Made by a program: the position numbers and the translations under genes. This document shows positions 5,877-14,424 of a stretch of 35,171 bases of DNA, piece by piece (the first letter of the stretch is position 1; each line of letters starts with the position of its first letter). The stretch covers positions 1 through 35,171 of IMG/VR virus record IMGVR_UViG_3300042549_008195. One strand, given 5' to 3'. Origin of the DNA: a virus. The notes beneath the pieces were generated by a model, which was given only the letters and a program-made list of their open reading frames with translations, did no database searches and was not told where the DNA came from.

Positions 5877-7057
5877 AGTTTCACGACCTCCGGCGGATCC
5901 CGTTTAATCTGCACTGCGTCATTGCCGTCTCGACCGCGCTTGGTGGCCAGGGTCCAGTCAGACGACTCGCCCGGTTTGGACTCGGTGGCCTTGTCGCAAT
6001 GCCACATGCTGCCACCGAAGGTGAATGTGTCGCCTGGCTCAGCGGCACATGGCCGCCAGACGCCCTTGTAAATCATAGCCGGCAGAGAAGCTTTCAATAC
6101 CGATTCGGCGCCGCTCGACTTGCTAAGTGTGACCGAAAATTCTCGCACTGAATCTTGTGTGACGGTCACACCGTCAACACCGTCCACTATGCACTCCCAG
6201 CCCCGCATTCCGTGGGTGCGCTCGAACGACTTCCACAGTCCGCCGCGGTGAGCCGCGTAGGTTCCGCGGGGGTACTGCTTTGACTCGTCAATACTCGGCA
6301 GAATCTCAAGGTCGATCGCGTCGCGGCCGTCTTCTGGTACCGGAACAACCGGCGCAGGAACGAGCGCGGCAGCAGATCGGGCCAACTCGTCCAGGTCGAC
6401 TTCTTTCGGCGCAATTGGCTCAGGCACTACGACGAGTGCCGCGGCTTCAGCGGCCAGTAGGGCGAGGTCGACTTTCGGCAGTTCCACGAATTCTGCTGCG
6501 GCCTTGGCCAGTGCTTCCAGATCGACAGTGGCTGGCTCAGGCACAACGACGAGGGCTGCGGCAGCTTGAGCCAAGGAGTCAAGGTCGACAGGGTCGGCAT
6601 TCTTGCCTGGGATCGGTTCCGGGACCACGACGAGTTCGGCTGCGGCCTTGGCCAGTGCTTCCAGATCCACTTCGTCGGCATTCTTGCCTGGGATCGGTTC
6701 CGGGACCACGACGAGTTCGGCTGCGGCCTTGGCCAGTGCTTCCAGATCCACTTTCGGAGTGGCGGGTACGGTGATCAACTCCGAAGCGGCCTTGGCCAGT
6801 GCTTCCAGATCCACTTCGTCGGCATTCTTGCCTGGGATCGGTTCCGGGACCACGACGAGTTCGGCTGCGGCCTTGGCCAGTGCTTCCAGATCAGGTTCAA
6901 TCGGTGCAGGCAGCTCGTCCAAGCGTTTCGCCAATGCAGCGAGTTGATCGTCTTTAGCCTGAAGTAGCTTCTGCATCGGCTCGAGCGCTCGGGCAACAGC
7001 AGACGCGATCACCGGTGCCAGAAACTTCGCTTGTGCCTCAAGTTCACGCATGTTCAA
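5873..7057 (-). CDS. repeat-containing virion protein with a C-terminal carbohydrate-binding-like region
   Basis: A 394-residue protein. Residues 1-55 form an amphipathic helix (MRELEAQAKFLAPVIASAV). Residues 56-243 hold eight tandem units with the core VDLEALAKAAAELVVVPEP, 18-27 residues each, three of them almost identical. The C-terminus (from about 250) has tryptophan/glycine-rich YPRGTYAAHRGGLW, MRGWECIVDG, IYKGVWRP, GGSMWHCDKAT and TKRGRDG motifs. These occur at the ends of many phage surface proteins and resemble small carbohydrate-binding modules. It lies between portal and connector, a place where accessory head proteins are found. The start is uncertain: TTG 7057 has AGGAG at seven bases, while ATG 7051 is 13 bases from it. 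The role is unknown; a head-surface or ejected protein is possible. Confidence 0.78.
   Translation of the reverse strand: MNMRELEAQAKFLAPVIASAVARALEPMQKLLQAKDDQLAALAKRLDELPAPIEPDLEALAKAAAELVVVPEPIPGKNADEVDLEALAKAASELITVPATPKVDLEALAKAAAELVVVPEPIPGKNADEVDLEALAKAAAELVVVPEPIPGKNADPVDLDSLAQAAAALVVVPEPATVDLEALAKAAAEFVELPKVDLALLAAEAAALVVVPEPIAPKEVDLDELARSAAALVPAPVVPVPEDGRDAIDLEILPSIDESKQYPRGTYAAHRGGLWKSFERTHGMRGWECIVDGVDGVTVTQDSVREFSVTLSKSSGAESVLKASLPAMIYKGVWRPCAAEPGDTFTFGGSMWHCDKATESKPGESSDWTLATKRGRDGNDAVQIKRDPPEVVKL
6593..6898. repeat. 81-bp coding tandem repeats
   Basis: An 81-bp unit starting GTCGGCATTCTTGCCTGGGA begins at 6593 and 6674, and again at 6818 after a 63-bp diverged unit. The copies are almost identical at the DNA level, including silent positions, which points to recent duplication or gene conversion. 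The units encode the 27-residue repeats of the 5873-7057 protein. Confidence 0.92.
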
Positions 7058-8411
7058 AGGACAACTCCTTCTCTACGAACAGGGCAAGCATGCGCGCCTG
7101 ATCTTGGATTTCTTCGTCGGTCGGTTCTGGGTCGGCGGGTGTCGTAGCTGCAGGCTGCGACGTGGCGAAAGGATCCGCCTGCGCATCCCGACGGGACAGG
7201 GCCTGGATGCTGTAGTTCTGTTGCTGTAGGTAAATTGTGTCGCCGCCCTCAACGGAAGGCTGGTTCAGTCGTTTCAGAGCGTAGTTCGGGGTCATCACGC
7301 CGCCTTTAACGCCTGCCGCCAGGGTTTCAACGAGCGCGCCCATGTCCATGCGCAGCAGGCCGTCGACATCGAGTTCCACTCCGTAGCGATCAGGCAATGC
7401 CAAGCCTTCATCCATGCACGCTTCGTACTCTTCGGCAAGAATCTGGATGCAGTCGGAGTAGTATTTTTGATTTTCTTGCGCCGCGGTTGTGCCCGTGGCC
7501 GAAGCACCTACACCCACTTTCGAAGGCGGCACGTGAAACGCTGTGCAAACCATTTCTGCGGTAAGCTTGAACTGCTCGATCAGTTGCGAATCCGTGGCAG
7601 ACATTTTCATCTGCTGGAACTTCAGGTCATCACCGACGACGGCTACTTTGCCGGCGTTCTGACCTGTGTAATTCGCATCCCAATGCGCCTTCAGGCGCGC
7701 GGCGGTCTCGTCGCTAATCGCGCCAGGCGCGCTGAGGATACCGCCCGGGCGAGCGCCATTCTCGAAAAAGGTTGAGCTGTCATTCTGCATCTTGAGCGAC
7801 TGGCACGCAGCCCGAGCCGCCGCGTATAGCGGCGACACGCCAACCAACGGATGGAATAGGCAATTCATGCGGTCGTGGATAATCTCAGACGCCGGAACAG
7901 TCACGCCGTCGCCGACACGGTTCAAATTGTCGTTGCTGAGTTGGTAGTAGATCGAACCGTCATCGGCCACAAGCGGCAGCACGCGGCAAGGGTCGAGGAC
8001 GTAAATAGCGGTAACGACGCCGCGCTGATCACGTTGTTTCAGGCCGTAGCTGTTGCCGTTGATCAGCTTGGAATTCTGCCACCACTGCTTGAACTGAATG
8101 TGGTTCTGGTAGTTGTTCGGCTTTTTCAGTACGGGGCTGAACGAGGGACTGGAAGTCTCTTTCCAGATTCCGGAGGCGTCCAGTTCCATCAGCCGCTGCC
8201 GGAGCTTCCCGATGTCGTTCTGGATCAGAGTCACGCACGCGTAAACGGCGTAGTGTGCCAAGACGGTCTGGCATTCCCAAGAGTCGTTTTTCTGCCACGC
8301 TCCGGAATACGGCTCTTTGATCACCGGCCACCACCCGCCCATGCCTGTGCCGGGCGGCGACATCGGCGCACGTTTAAAAGAGAACGACAGCTCTCGACCG
8401 AAAAGGCGCAT
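7044..8411 (-). CDS. portal protein (HK97 family)
   Basis: A 455-residue protein. Features of the HK97-type portal are AVYACVTLIQNDIGKLRQRL, KWWQ-like FKQWWQNSKLINGNSYGL, IIHDRMNCLFHPLVGVSPL, a long ARPGGIL segment, and the wing/stem region LTAEMVCTAFHVPPSKVG. It forms the dodecameric ring at the packaging vertex and docks the terminase. The ATG at 8411 follows the previous stop by three bases, with GGGGGT upstream; a TTG at 8414 would add one residue. It is placed after the major capsid gene, the reverse of the HK97 order. Confidence 0.95.
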   Translation of the reverse strand: MRLFGRELSFSFKRAPMSPPGTGMGGWWPVIKEPYSGAWQKNDSWECQTVLAHYAVYACVTLIQNDIGKLRQRLMELDASGIWKETSSPSFSPVLKKPNNYQNHIQFKQWWQNSKLINGNSYGLKQRDQRGVVTAIYVLDPCRVLPLVADDGSIYYQLSNDNLNRVGDGVTVPASEIIHDRMNCLFHPLVGVSPLYAAARAACQSLKMQNDSSTFFENGARPGGILSAPGAISDETAARLKAHWDANYTGQNAGKVAVVGDDLKFQQMKMSATDSQLIEQFKLTAEMVCTAFHVPPSKVGVGASATGTTAAQENQKYYSDCIQILAEEYEACMDEGLALPDRYGVELDVDGLLRMDMGALVETLAAGVKGGVMTPNYALKRLNQPSVEGGDTIYLQQQNYSIQALSRRDAQADPFATSQPAATTPADPEPTDEEIQDQARMLALFVEKELSFEHA

Positions 8412-8414
8412 CAA

Positions 8415-8708
8415 TTACCCCCGAGCTGCAATAACGGCTTCGATATCGCTTTTGCGAACCTTGCCATCCTTACCGGTGCCCACAACGGTTTTCAAGTCCA
8501 CTTCGTTCTCTGCAGCAAAGGCTGCGAGCGCTTCAGAGACTTGCGGCTCTGGAGAAGGCGGTGGCGGTGGAGCGGCGGCGAGCATGCGGGTGTTGTAGCC
8601 GTCGTCAGCGTAGCTGCCGTGGCCCAATTTGCGCAACGCCTCGGCGGTGCGCCGAGGCATCAATACCTTTTTTCCGCCCTTGCCGTAAACGAATTCAACT
8701 TTGCTCAT
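8415..8708 (-). CDS. small protein with an E3-binding-like C-terminal domain
   Basis: A 97-residue protein in three parts: a basic N-terminus (MSKVEFVYGKGGKKVLMPRR), a proline-rich linker (AAAPPPPPSPEP), and EALAAFAAENEVDLKTVVGT followed by GKDGKVRKSDIEAVI. The last part matches the helix-loop-helix of the peripheral subunit-binding (E3-binding) fold, L-x-x-E-x-x-V-D-L-x-x-V-x-G-T-G-x-x-G-x-V. In phages such modules are found on small structural or tail-associated proteins, so it may be a docking module. The ATG at 8708 has GAGGA nine bases upstream; a TTG at 8723 is not needed. Confidence 0.7.
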   Translation of the reverse strand: MSKVEFVYGKGGKKVLMPRRTAEALRKLGHGSYADDGYNTRMLAAAPPPPPSPEPQVSEALAAFAAENEVDLKTVVGTGKDGKVRKSDIEAVIAARG

Positions 8709-8739
8709 GCGAAAAATCCTCAAATTTAGCCGGAGTATA

Positions 8740-10104
8740 TCAGAACAGCGCTTCCTGTCCCGCGCGATATGAAAACGCCGGCGTGCCTGTATTATTCACG
8801 GTTCGCAAGCGTGCGTAGTACCCGGCCGGGATGAAACCGGAAACCACTGTGGTCTGCGGCTGAACGCCTTGAAGGGCGATCGCAAGCGTATAGGTCTGGC
8901 CAACCCCGGCGACCGATAAAGTCTGCACGTTGGTAGTGAACCCGGAATTACTGGCAATCTCCAATACGACGTCGCCGTTTTGACCGCCTGAGATACTGGC
9001 GGTCACTGTGATCTGAACGCTATAGCTAACCCAACTGTCACGGGTTGCACTAACCTGGAACGCGGTGTTAAGCGCTCGGGTTGCTGCCGACTGACTGGCA
9101 TTGGTTCCGGCCGTGACACGACCTTGAGCGTCGGTTGTGACAGCAGAATAGGTGCCTGCGGTTCCGGTGTTAGGCAGGCTGATCGTTCCGGACGTGGTGA
9201 TAACGCCGCCACTCAGCCCCGTTCCTGCCGTCACGCTGGTTACCGTGCCGCTTGTGAGAGCTGGTTTATTCAGGATCTGGGCAGCGCCGGATACCGCGTT
9301 CCAGTCACTGTTCACTTGGGCGGCGGGAATAGTGGGTTTTCCGGATAAGTCGGCATACGCACCGGAAGTGGCAACGGTGGCCAACGCAGGCTTATTGATC
9401 AGCTGGGAAACTCCGGAGGTTGCGTTCCAGTCCGTGTTTATTTGAGCTGCCGGAATAGTTGGGAACGTCGCGACGGATCCGTCGCCCCTCAGATATTGGG
9501 CTGAGCTACCCGTCGGAGCTGCAAACTTTCCGTCCAATGTAGTTTGCAAACCTGTGGTTTGACTAATCGGGAAGGCCGGGAGCCGAGCCAGTGCGATCGT
9601 GCCGCTCACAATATCGCCTGCGGCATGCGTATGGGCTGTGGGAGCGAACGTCAAAGGTATGCCTGTTAAATCCCCGTAAGCCCCTGAAAACAAAGCAGGC
9701 TTATTCAGAATTGCCGCGGGAGCGAGAGTCGCGTTCCAGTCGCTTTGAACTTGAGCGGCTGGAATTGTTGGTCGCCCTGACAAGTCGGAATATGCGCCGC
9801 TTGTGGCTACAGCGGCCAGTGTAGGCTTGTTCAAGATCTGCGAGGTTCCAGACGCAGACAACCAGTTTGCCTGCTCCACCCCTGTCAAGTTTGTACCGTT
9901 GAGAACCAGGCCGCCCGCCGGTGTTACCCACTGTGGGAGCAATGTCGAGGCGTTGTACATCAGCAGCCCGTTCGCCGGGGAACTGGCCATCAAACGAGTA
10001 ACCCACCCGTTATTGGTGGCGTTACGTTGCTCCACCGCCACGTCGTAAGCCGCTCCGTGCGCGAAACTGCTGACCAACATCAGTACGAAAATAAATCGTT
10101 TCAT
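8740..10104 (-). CDS. fibre-like repeat protein with an N-terminal signal peptide
   Basis: A 454-residue protein. It starts with a clear Sec-type signal (MKRFIFVLMLVSSFAHGA, likely cut after AHGA). It then has four diverged copies of a YADLSGKPTIPAAQVNSDWN...SQILNKPAL unit, a TVTSVTAGTGLSGGVITTSG segment and TDAQGRVTAG, all common in phage fibres and collar proteins, and a beta-rich C-terminal domain. A virion fibre with an export signal is unusual. It may be a head/collar fibre, a surface-displayed protein, or a fibre that has taken over a signal-like hydrophobic anchor. ATG 10104 overlaps the previous stop (ATGA) with GAGGA upstream. Confidence 0.75.
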   Translation of the reverse strand: MKRFIFVLMLVSSFAHGAAYDVAVEQRNATNNGWVTRLMASSPANGLLMYNASTLLPQWVTPAGGLVLNGTNLTGVEQANWLSASGTSQILNKPTLAAVATSGAYSDLSGRPTIPAAQVQSDWNATLAPAAILNKPALFSGAYGDLTGIPLTFAPTAHTHAAGDIVSGTIALARLPAFPISQTTGLQTTLDGKFAAPTGSSAQYLRGDGSVATFPTIPAAQINTDWNATSGVSQLINKPALATVATSGAYADLSGKPTIPAAQVNSDWNAVSGAAQILNKPALTSGTVTSVTAGTGLSGGVITTSGTISLPNTGTAGTYSAVTTDAQGRVTAGTNASQSAATRALNTAFQVSATRDSWVSYSVQITVTASISGGQNGDVVLEIASNSGFTTNVQTLSVAGVGQTYTLAIALQGVQPQTTVVSGFIPAGYYARLRTVNNTGTPAFSYRAGQEALF

Positions 10105-10526
10105 CCTACAGTCCTCACCCATTCGTCAGTGCCGATATTCTGCAGCGCAAAAGCGTCCCCTTCGAAAAACTCAGTCGGCGGGTTATTGACGATGCTTGGC
10201 GGCTGGAAAGTTACAGACGTGACGTCGATCATTGAAACGATTCGGGTGATTTGCCCGTCCCGTTGATTTGCCCCGGTCGGTAGCTGAATGACAAGTGAAG
10301 CGATCGGCCCCGTCCCGCTGATCACCACGATTCCGTTTTGCTTATTCTGCAAAACCGTCAGGGTTGAACCGCTGACCGGAGTTTCGCGCTGCACAAAAGA
10401 GGCTGCGAATTCGCCAGCTTGGGCTGTTGTGGCTATTCGCTTTAGCACGTCGTTCGTCAGTGTTCGGCTCGGTACGCCAGCCGGTGGCACTGCTGCATCA
10501 ATTTCACCCGGAGTAGGGTTTGCCAT
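10101..10526 (-). CDS. hypothetical structural-type protein, possible head decoration or fibre base
   Basis: A 141-residue protein beginning MANPTPGEIDAAVPPAG. The N-terminal half is helical. The C-terminal half is rich in beta-type repeats (NGIVVISGTGPIASLVIQLP, VTSVTFQPPSIVNN) and resembles the small beta-sandwich domains of head-fibre or collar proteins. It is coupled by ATGA to the fibre-like gene downstream, so the two probably work together. GGAG lies eight bases before the ATG. No firm family is recognised. Confidence 0.6.
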   Translation of the reverse strand: MANPTPGEIDAAVPPAGVPSRTLTNDVLKRIATTAQAGEFAASFVQRETPVSGSTLTVLQNKQNGIVVISGTGPIASLVIQLPTGANQRDGQITRIVSMIDVTSVTFQPPSIVNNPPTEFFEGDAFALQNIGTDEWVRTVG

Positions 10527-10530
10527 CTTG

Positions 10531-10650
10531 TCAGCTCCACTCTGTAGGCCCGTCCCATGGCGTGGCCTCGTCCCAAAGAATCAACACCGAATCGTCGCAC
10601 TCGTCGTTGATGAAACAGATCCTGCGAATTGCTCCGAAGAAACTTTTCAT
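10531..10650 (-). CDS. 39-aa hypothetical protein
   Basis: A short frame starting MKSFFGAIRRICFINDE and ending in an acidic, tryptophan-rich tail (LWDEATPWDGPTEWS). It exactly fills the space between the capsid terminator and the next gene. Its stop sits inside the next gene's SD region. Its own SD is weak (TGGAAT). I recognise no family; the support is position and composition only. Confidence 0.45.
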   Translation of the reverse strand: MKSFFGAIRRICFINDECDDSVLILWDEATPWDGPTEWS

Positions 10651-10662
10651 GGCGGTATTCCA

Positions 10663-10690
10663 TTAAAAGAAAAGGCCCCGTAGGGCCTTT
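10663..10690 (-). terminator. rho-independent terminator after the capsid gene
   Basis: On the minus strand AAGGCCC-TACG-GGGCCTT forms a strong stem followed by TTCTTTT, about 20 bases past the capsid stop. It would give an abundant capsid transcript and reduce expression of the downstream fibre and portal genes. Confidence 0.9.
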
Positions 10691-10712
10691 CCGATTCACT
10701 CAGCGTAGCTTA

Positions 10713-12707
10713 TTAACCGCCCCAGTTCACGCCAGTCAGGTACGCAACACCGGAGGTGCGGCGACGAGCCCAGTTAATGAAACGTTCGGCCAGGAACGCG
10801 GTGCTGTTGGTCTGGAACATCGAAACCATGGTGGTCGGCGTACCGGTTGCCGAGTTGTTGGTTGGGTTGTCCAGCATTTGCAGCGACGCTTCACGGGACG
10901 AATCGATGGTCACTTGACCGTCGTCAGCCAGCCAGATGTCCGACGCGTTCACCAGAACGACCATGCCGCCAGCCGAAGTCACTGGCAGGTAATCGGAGAC
11001 GACTACCGGAACACCCATGAACGTACCGCCGTTCAAGGTGAGGCCCGGGAATTCCGATTGTCCCAGTGGGTTCTGCATCAGGCTCAGCGCCAGAGCAGTG
11101 GTCGAGTCCATGATGTACACGGCGTTACGCGGAGCGTTACGCGCGGCGATGAACGGAGCCCACAGTGCTTGGATATCGGCGCGGACGTCGTCAGCAGTGG
11201 AACCGCTGGATGCGATGGCGGTCGCACCGTTGGTGATCGAAGCCGGCGAAACGTTGGCAACGGCGGTTTTGTTCGGATCGATGAAGTCGATATCCGCACG
11301 CTCGATCACTGCACCGGCCAGGCCGTCACGAACCAGGCGTTCGGCGGAAGGGTTACTGAAACGGATCAGTTCGTTGGTGATCACGGCGATGGTGGCGATC
11401 TTGTTCCAGCGCAGTTCGGTTGCGGTGAAGTCGAACTGGGTCAGAGGCTTCGGCGCACCTTCACCTACCCAGTAAGCCTGGCCGCCGGAGGTCTGGCCGT
11501 TGATGCGAACGTTAAACGGGATTCGATTCAGCGACGGAACGCCACCTTGCCCGAACTGGCCGAGGATGGTACGAGGGCGCAGATACTCGACGAAGTCACC
11601 GGCGAAGTTCTGGTAGTCGACCAGTGGGGCTGCCCAGGTCGGATCCAGAGTGGTACCGGCTTCGACGGTCGCTTTCATCAGGCCCGACATTTTCTGGCCA
11701 CGCGCTTCCAGTTCCAGGGTTTTCACCATACCCGGGTGCTGCGGATAGTGGATCTTGGCCAATTCGGTAGCCATGGCCGGGTTACCCTGCGAAGCCATTT
11801 TGCACATGGCGTAACGGGCGAACAGGATGCCAGGTTCCAGCTTCTCGGTGTTTTTCGCTACGGCCGGGATGCGCTCACGCTGACCGGTAACGTCGACCAC
11901 TGGTGCCGCCTTGGCGATGTTGAGGGCTTCCATGTTTTCCAGGTCTTTGATCTCGCGGTCAATCGCTTTGATTTGATCGGAAGCGTTGTCGAACTCTTCC
12001 TGTTCAGCAGCGTCCTTGGAACGGCTTTCGTCCATGGCCTTTTGCTGGATGGCTTCCATCGCGGCGACTTGCGTAGCGCGAGTCTCTTTGAAGGATTTGA
12101 TTTGCTCTGCGTAGTTCATGTCTTGGCCCTCCTCGGGCTTCGGGGTAACGGTCAGTTTTTTCGCAACATGTGCCGAAGCGCCGGCGGGTTTGCCAATTCG
12201 TACGGAACGATTTGCGTGTTGCCCTGACGCGGGCGGCAAACCGGTGTCGAACGATTTGACGGTGTTAATTGTCGCTTGAGCATTTGCCGGGATTGTCACG
12301 GCAGACAGCTCGAAAACTTCAGTGCGGATATATCGAACACCCCAGCTTCCGCTGATCTGTTCCGATTCCAGGGATCGGAAACCAATCGATACTGCTCGAA
12401 CCAGTCCGGACTTAATGGACTGCCATGCCTCTTCGATACGGTCTCGCAGTTTTCCCTCTTCCTCGATCATCGGGAGTGTCGCGGTAAATGGAACACCTTT
12501 TGCGGTGGGCTTGCCGAACTCAACCAAGCCAATGGGCTTATCGTGTTCATGCTGCCAAAGCAACGGGAGCGGGTTCTTGAACGTTACACCCAAGCTCTCG
12601 ACAACATCGCCGACCCGATCGACCGCAGGAGTTGTGGCCATACCGGTGATCGTCCGGGTTTCCTCGGAAACGGCTTTGACCTCAAGAAAACTGTAGGCTC
12701 TGTTCAT
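10713..12707 (-). CDS. prohead protease fused to major capsid protein (HK97 fold)
   Basis: A 664-residue protein. Residues 1-150 are an HK97-type (S78) prohead protease, with His53 in LLWQHEHDKP and Ser107 in GLVRAVSIGF as the likely catalytic pair. A 45-residue linker follows, then from residue 197 a complete capsid protein. That part has a coiled-coil delta domain (AIDREIKDLENMEA) and the capsid fold (LRPRTILGQFGQGGVPSLNR, QAYWVGEGAPKP, LAERFINWARRR). Met197 (at 12119) has GAGGAGG eight bases upstream. A separate 468-residue capsid protein could therefore also be made from inside the gene, giving fused and free forms. The start at 12707 has GGAG upstream. A terminator follows. Confidence 0.93.
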   Translation of the reverse strand: MNRAYSFLEVKAVSEETRTITGMATTPAVDRVGDVVESLGVTFKNPLPLLWQHEHDKPIGLVEFGKPTAKGVPFTATLPMIEEEGKLRDRIEEAWQSIKSGLVRAVSIGFRSLESEQISGSWGVRYIRTEVFELSAVTIPANAQATINTVKSFDTGLPPASGQHANRSVRIGKPAGASAHVAKKLTVTPKPEEGQDMNYAEQIKSFKETRATQVAAMEAIQQKAMDESRSKDAAEQEEFDNASDQIKAIDREIKDLENMEALNIAKAAPVVDVTGQRERIPAVAKNTEKLEPGILFARYAMCKMASQGNPAMATELAKIHYPQHPGMVKTLELEARGQKMSGLMKATVEAGTTLDPTWAAPLVDYQNFAGDFVEYLRPRTILGQFGQGGVPSLNRIPFNVRINGQTSGGQAYWVGEGAPKPLTQFDFTATELRWNKIATIAVITNELIRFSNPSAERLVRDGLAGAVIERADIDFIDPNKTAVANVSPASITNGATAIASSGSTADDVRADIQALWAPFIAARNAPRNAVYIMDSTTALALSLMQNPLGQSEFPGLTLNGGTFMGVPVVVSDYLPVTSAGGMVVLVNASDIWLADDGQVTIDSSREASLQMLDNPTNNSATGTPTTMVSMFQTNSTAFLAERFINWARRRTSGVAYLTGVNWGG

Positions 12708-12750
12708 GTATACAGCTCCGGTAAATTACGCGCATTAAAACCCATGCGTC

Positions 12751-14424
12751 TCACAAAAACAACATCGTAAATTTCTTGTGCGCTGCCGGTGGGTTCAGCG
12801 CCATCAGCGACACAGCGTTGAACAGCGCCATCACCGGGTCGATCTTGGCGCTGCCGGATGCAGCCTTGGTGATCAGAATCGAGTTTGCCCGCGGTTCCAC
12901 ACGGCAGTTGCTAACCGACCAGTTCATCAGCGGCTGCACAGCGTGTTCCATGTCACCGGCGGCCAGTCGTCGTTCCGCAGTCTTGATTGCACCGCCGAGT
13001 TTCCAGCCTTGGCTGATGCCTACGATTCGATCCTCGGGAATTTCCCGGGCCACGAGTTCGTCGAAAATCGCACCGATGCCGACGGGGTCGACCCCGATCT
13101 TATCCAGCAGGCCCCATTCGTAAATCTGTTCGACGATGTCGCAAACTTCGGTCACGTCGTCGCCGATGCGTTTCACCAGCACCAGGTCGCCGTCGCGGCT
13201 GAAGTCTTCCATCTTGGACGCTTCCTTCAGGTTGCGCTGCAGTGCCGATGGATGCGCCCACGCCTTTGACCACGAGTACCATTTTCCGCCGCCGGTTGCG
13301 CGCCCCACGATCGACAGGCCGAGCAAGTCGTCCAGGCCGCCGCCGTCGATGCCGACGGAGATAACCTCGCACATGTCGCGCATGGCCTGAAATGTGATCA
13401 GCGGATTATTCTGCGCCAGCCAGAAATCAGCCGCGGCCCACCGATCCGTGCGCAGCGCCATGCCGATTTCGATGTTCAGATATTTCGAAAGCACGATCAG
13501 CATTTCGTGCGGCCCGGTCTCCCGCGCGCGGCGGATTTCCCGCTCGATGAATTCGATACTGGCCGACTTTCCCAGGTTCGGGTTCGTCATGTGGAAGTTG
13601 GCTGGGTCGAGATACGCTTCGCTCTCGATCATGTGTTTCGGGAATTCGTAGAGAATCGGCAGGAACTGCGGATCAACGATTTCACCGTCACGAACTTTCC
13701 GGGCGTACATGAGCTTCGACGCGAACACGCCGGCCGGGGGTTCATCGGACTGGGTCGTCAAGTACAGCACGAAACCTTCGGGACGGGAAGCCAGACCGCC
13801 GGTGGCCTCCAGCAGCATCTTGGCCGCGTTGGGGTTCTTCCCGAATAAGTGGATCTCGTCGACCAGTACCACCGCGGCCTTGATCCCACCAACGGTATTC
13901 GAATCTGCGGCCACGACTTTCAACGTCGCGCCTGTGCCGAGGTGCTTGATGGTACGGATGTGATCCTGCACCTGCATCATGCTGTCCAGCTGCGGATCCG
14001 CTTTGACCATGTCGCGCGCGGGGGCGTAGGCGTTGTCGGCCACCTCCTTGGTCGGCGCCAGGATGATGAACTCTGCAGACTGCCGCCAGTTCATCTTGAG
14101 CACCGTCAGCATGATCGAGGCGGCTTCGGTTGACTTGGCGTTTTTCTTGCTGATCAACACGAAGGCTTCGCGGATCAGCTGCTTTCCCGTGTCCGGGTCG
14201 TATGCGCCGAAAACTGCGTTGGCCACATCCTCGGCCCAGCCTGCCCCGATTTGCCCAATGGTTGCGTGACCGTCACCCACATCAACAATTTTTAGTTTGT
14301 GACGGAACTCTGCCGCTTCGCGCGCTGACTCCGGGAACAGTGGCTCGAACGGGATCAGGCTGCGCCCTTCGATGATCCGCTGTTCCCAATCTGGGCAAGC
14401 TGTTGTCCAGGCCGGTGCTCCCAT
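12751..14424 (-). CDS. terL: terminase large subunit (HK97-like, Terminase_1)
   Basis: A 557-residue motor protein. The ATPase has a variant P-loop (LISKKNAKST, residues about 90-99), as usual in this family, a Walker B VVLVDEIH (about 185-192) and LTTQSDEP as the coupling motif. The nuclease domain has SVGIDGGGLDDLLGLSIVG and KIGVDPVGIGAIFDE as metal-binding aspartate regions. It pumps DNA into the prohead through the portal and cuts the concatemer. It begins one base into the stop of the small terminase gene (TAATG). Confidence 0.95.
   Translation of the reverse strand: MGAPAWTTACPDWEQRIIEGRSLIPFEPLFPESAREAAEFRHKLKIVDVGDGHATIGQIGAGWAEDVANAVFGAYDPDTGKQLIREAFVLISKKNAKSTEAASIMLTVLKMNWRQSAEFIILAPTKEVADNAYAPARDMVKADPQLDSMMQVQDHIRTIKHLGTGATLKVVAADSNTVGGIKAAVVLVDEIHLFGKNPNAAKMLLEATGGLASRPEGFVLYLTTQSDEPPAGVFASKLMYARKVRDGEIVDPQFLPILYEFPKHMIESEAYLDPANFHMTNPNLGKSASIEFIEREIRRARETGPHEMLIVLSKYLNIEIGMALRTDRWAAADFWLAQNNPLITFQAMRDMCEVISVGIDGGGLDDLLGLSIVGRATGGGKWYSWSKAWAHPSALQRNLKEASKMEDFSRDGDLVLVKRIGDDVTEVCDIVEQIYEWGLLDKIGVDPVGIGAIFDELVAREIPEDRIVGISQGWKLGGAIKTAERRLAAGDMEHAVQPLMNWSVSNCRVEPRANSILITKAASGSAKIDPVMALFNAVSLMALNPPAAHKKFTMLFL

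Noticed and set aside
6593-6898. Repeats considered as a CRISPR array
   Set aside because: The units are 63-81 bp, contiguous, in frame and coding, with no unique spacers.
6280-6967. Several repeat-rich plus-strand frames
   Set aside because: They are antisense readings of the 81-bp repeats of the leftward repeat protein.
10457-10699. An 80-residue leftward frame after the capsid gene
   Set aside because: It reads through the capsid terminator hairpin and lacks an SD. The 39-residue frame at 10531-10650 fits better.
10629-12227. A 532-residue plus-strand open frame
   Set aside because: It is antisense to the protease-capsid gene. Its composition (rich in V, H, R, D, G) is that of a mirrored coding frame, and no SD or domain is visible.
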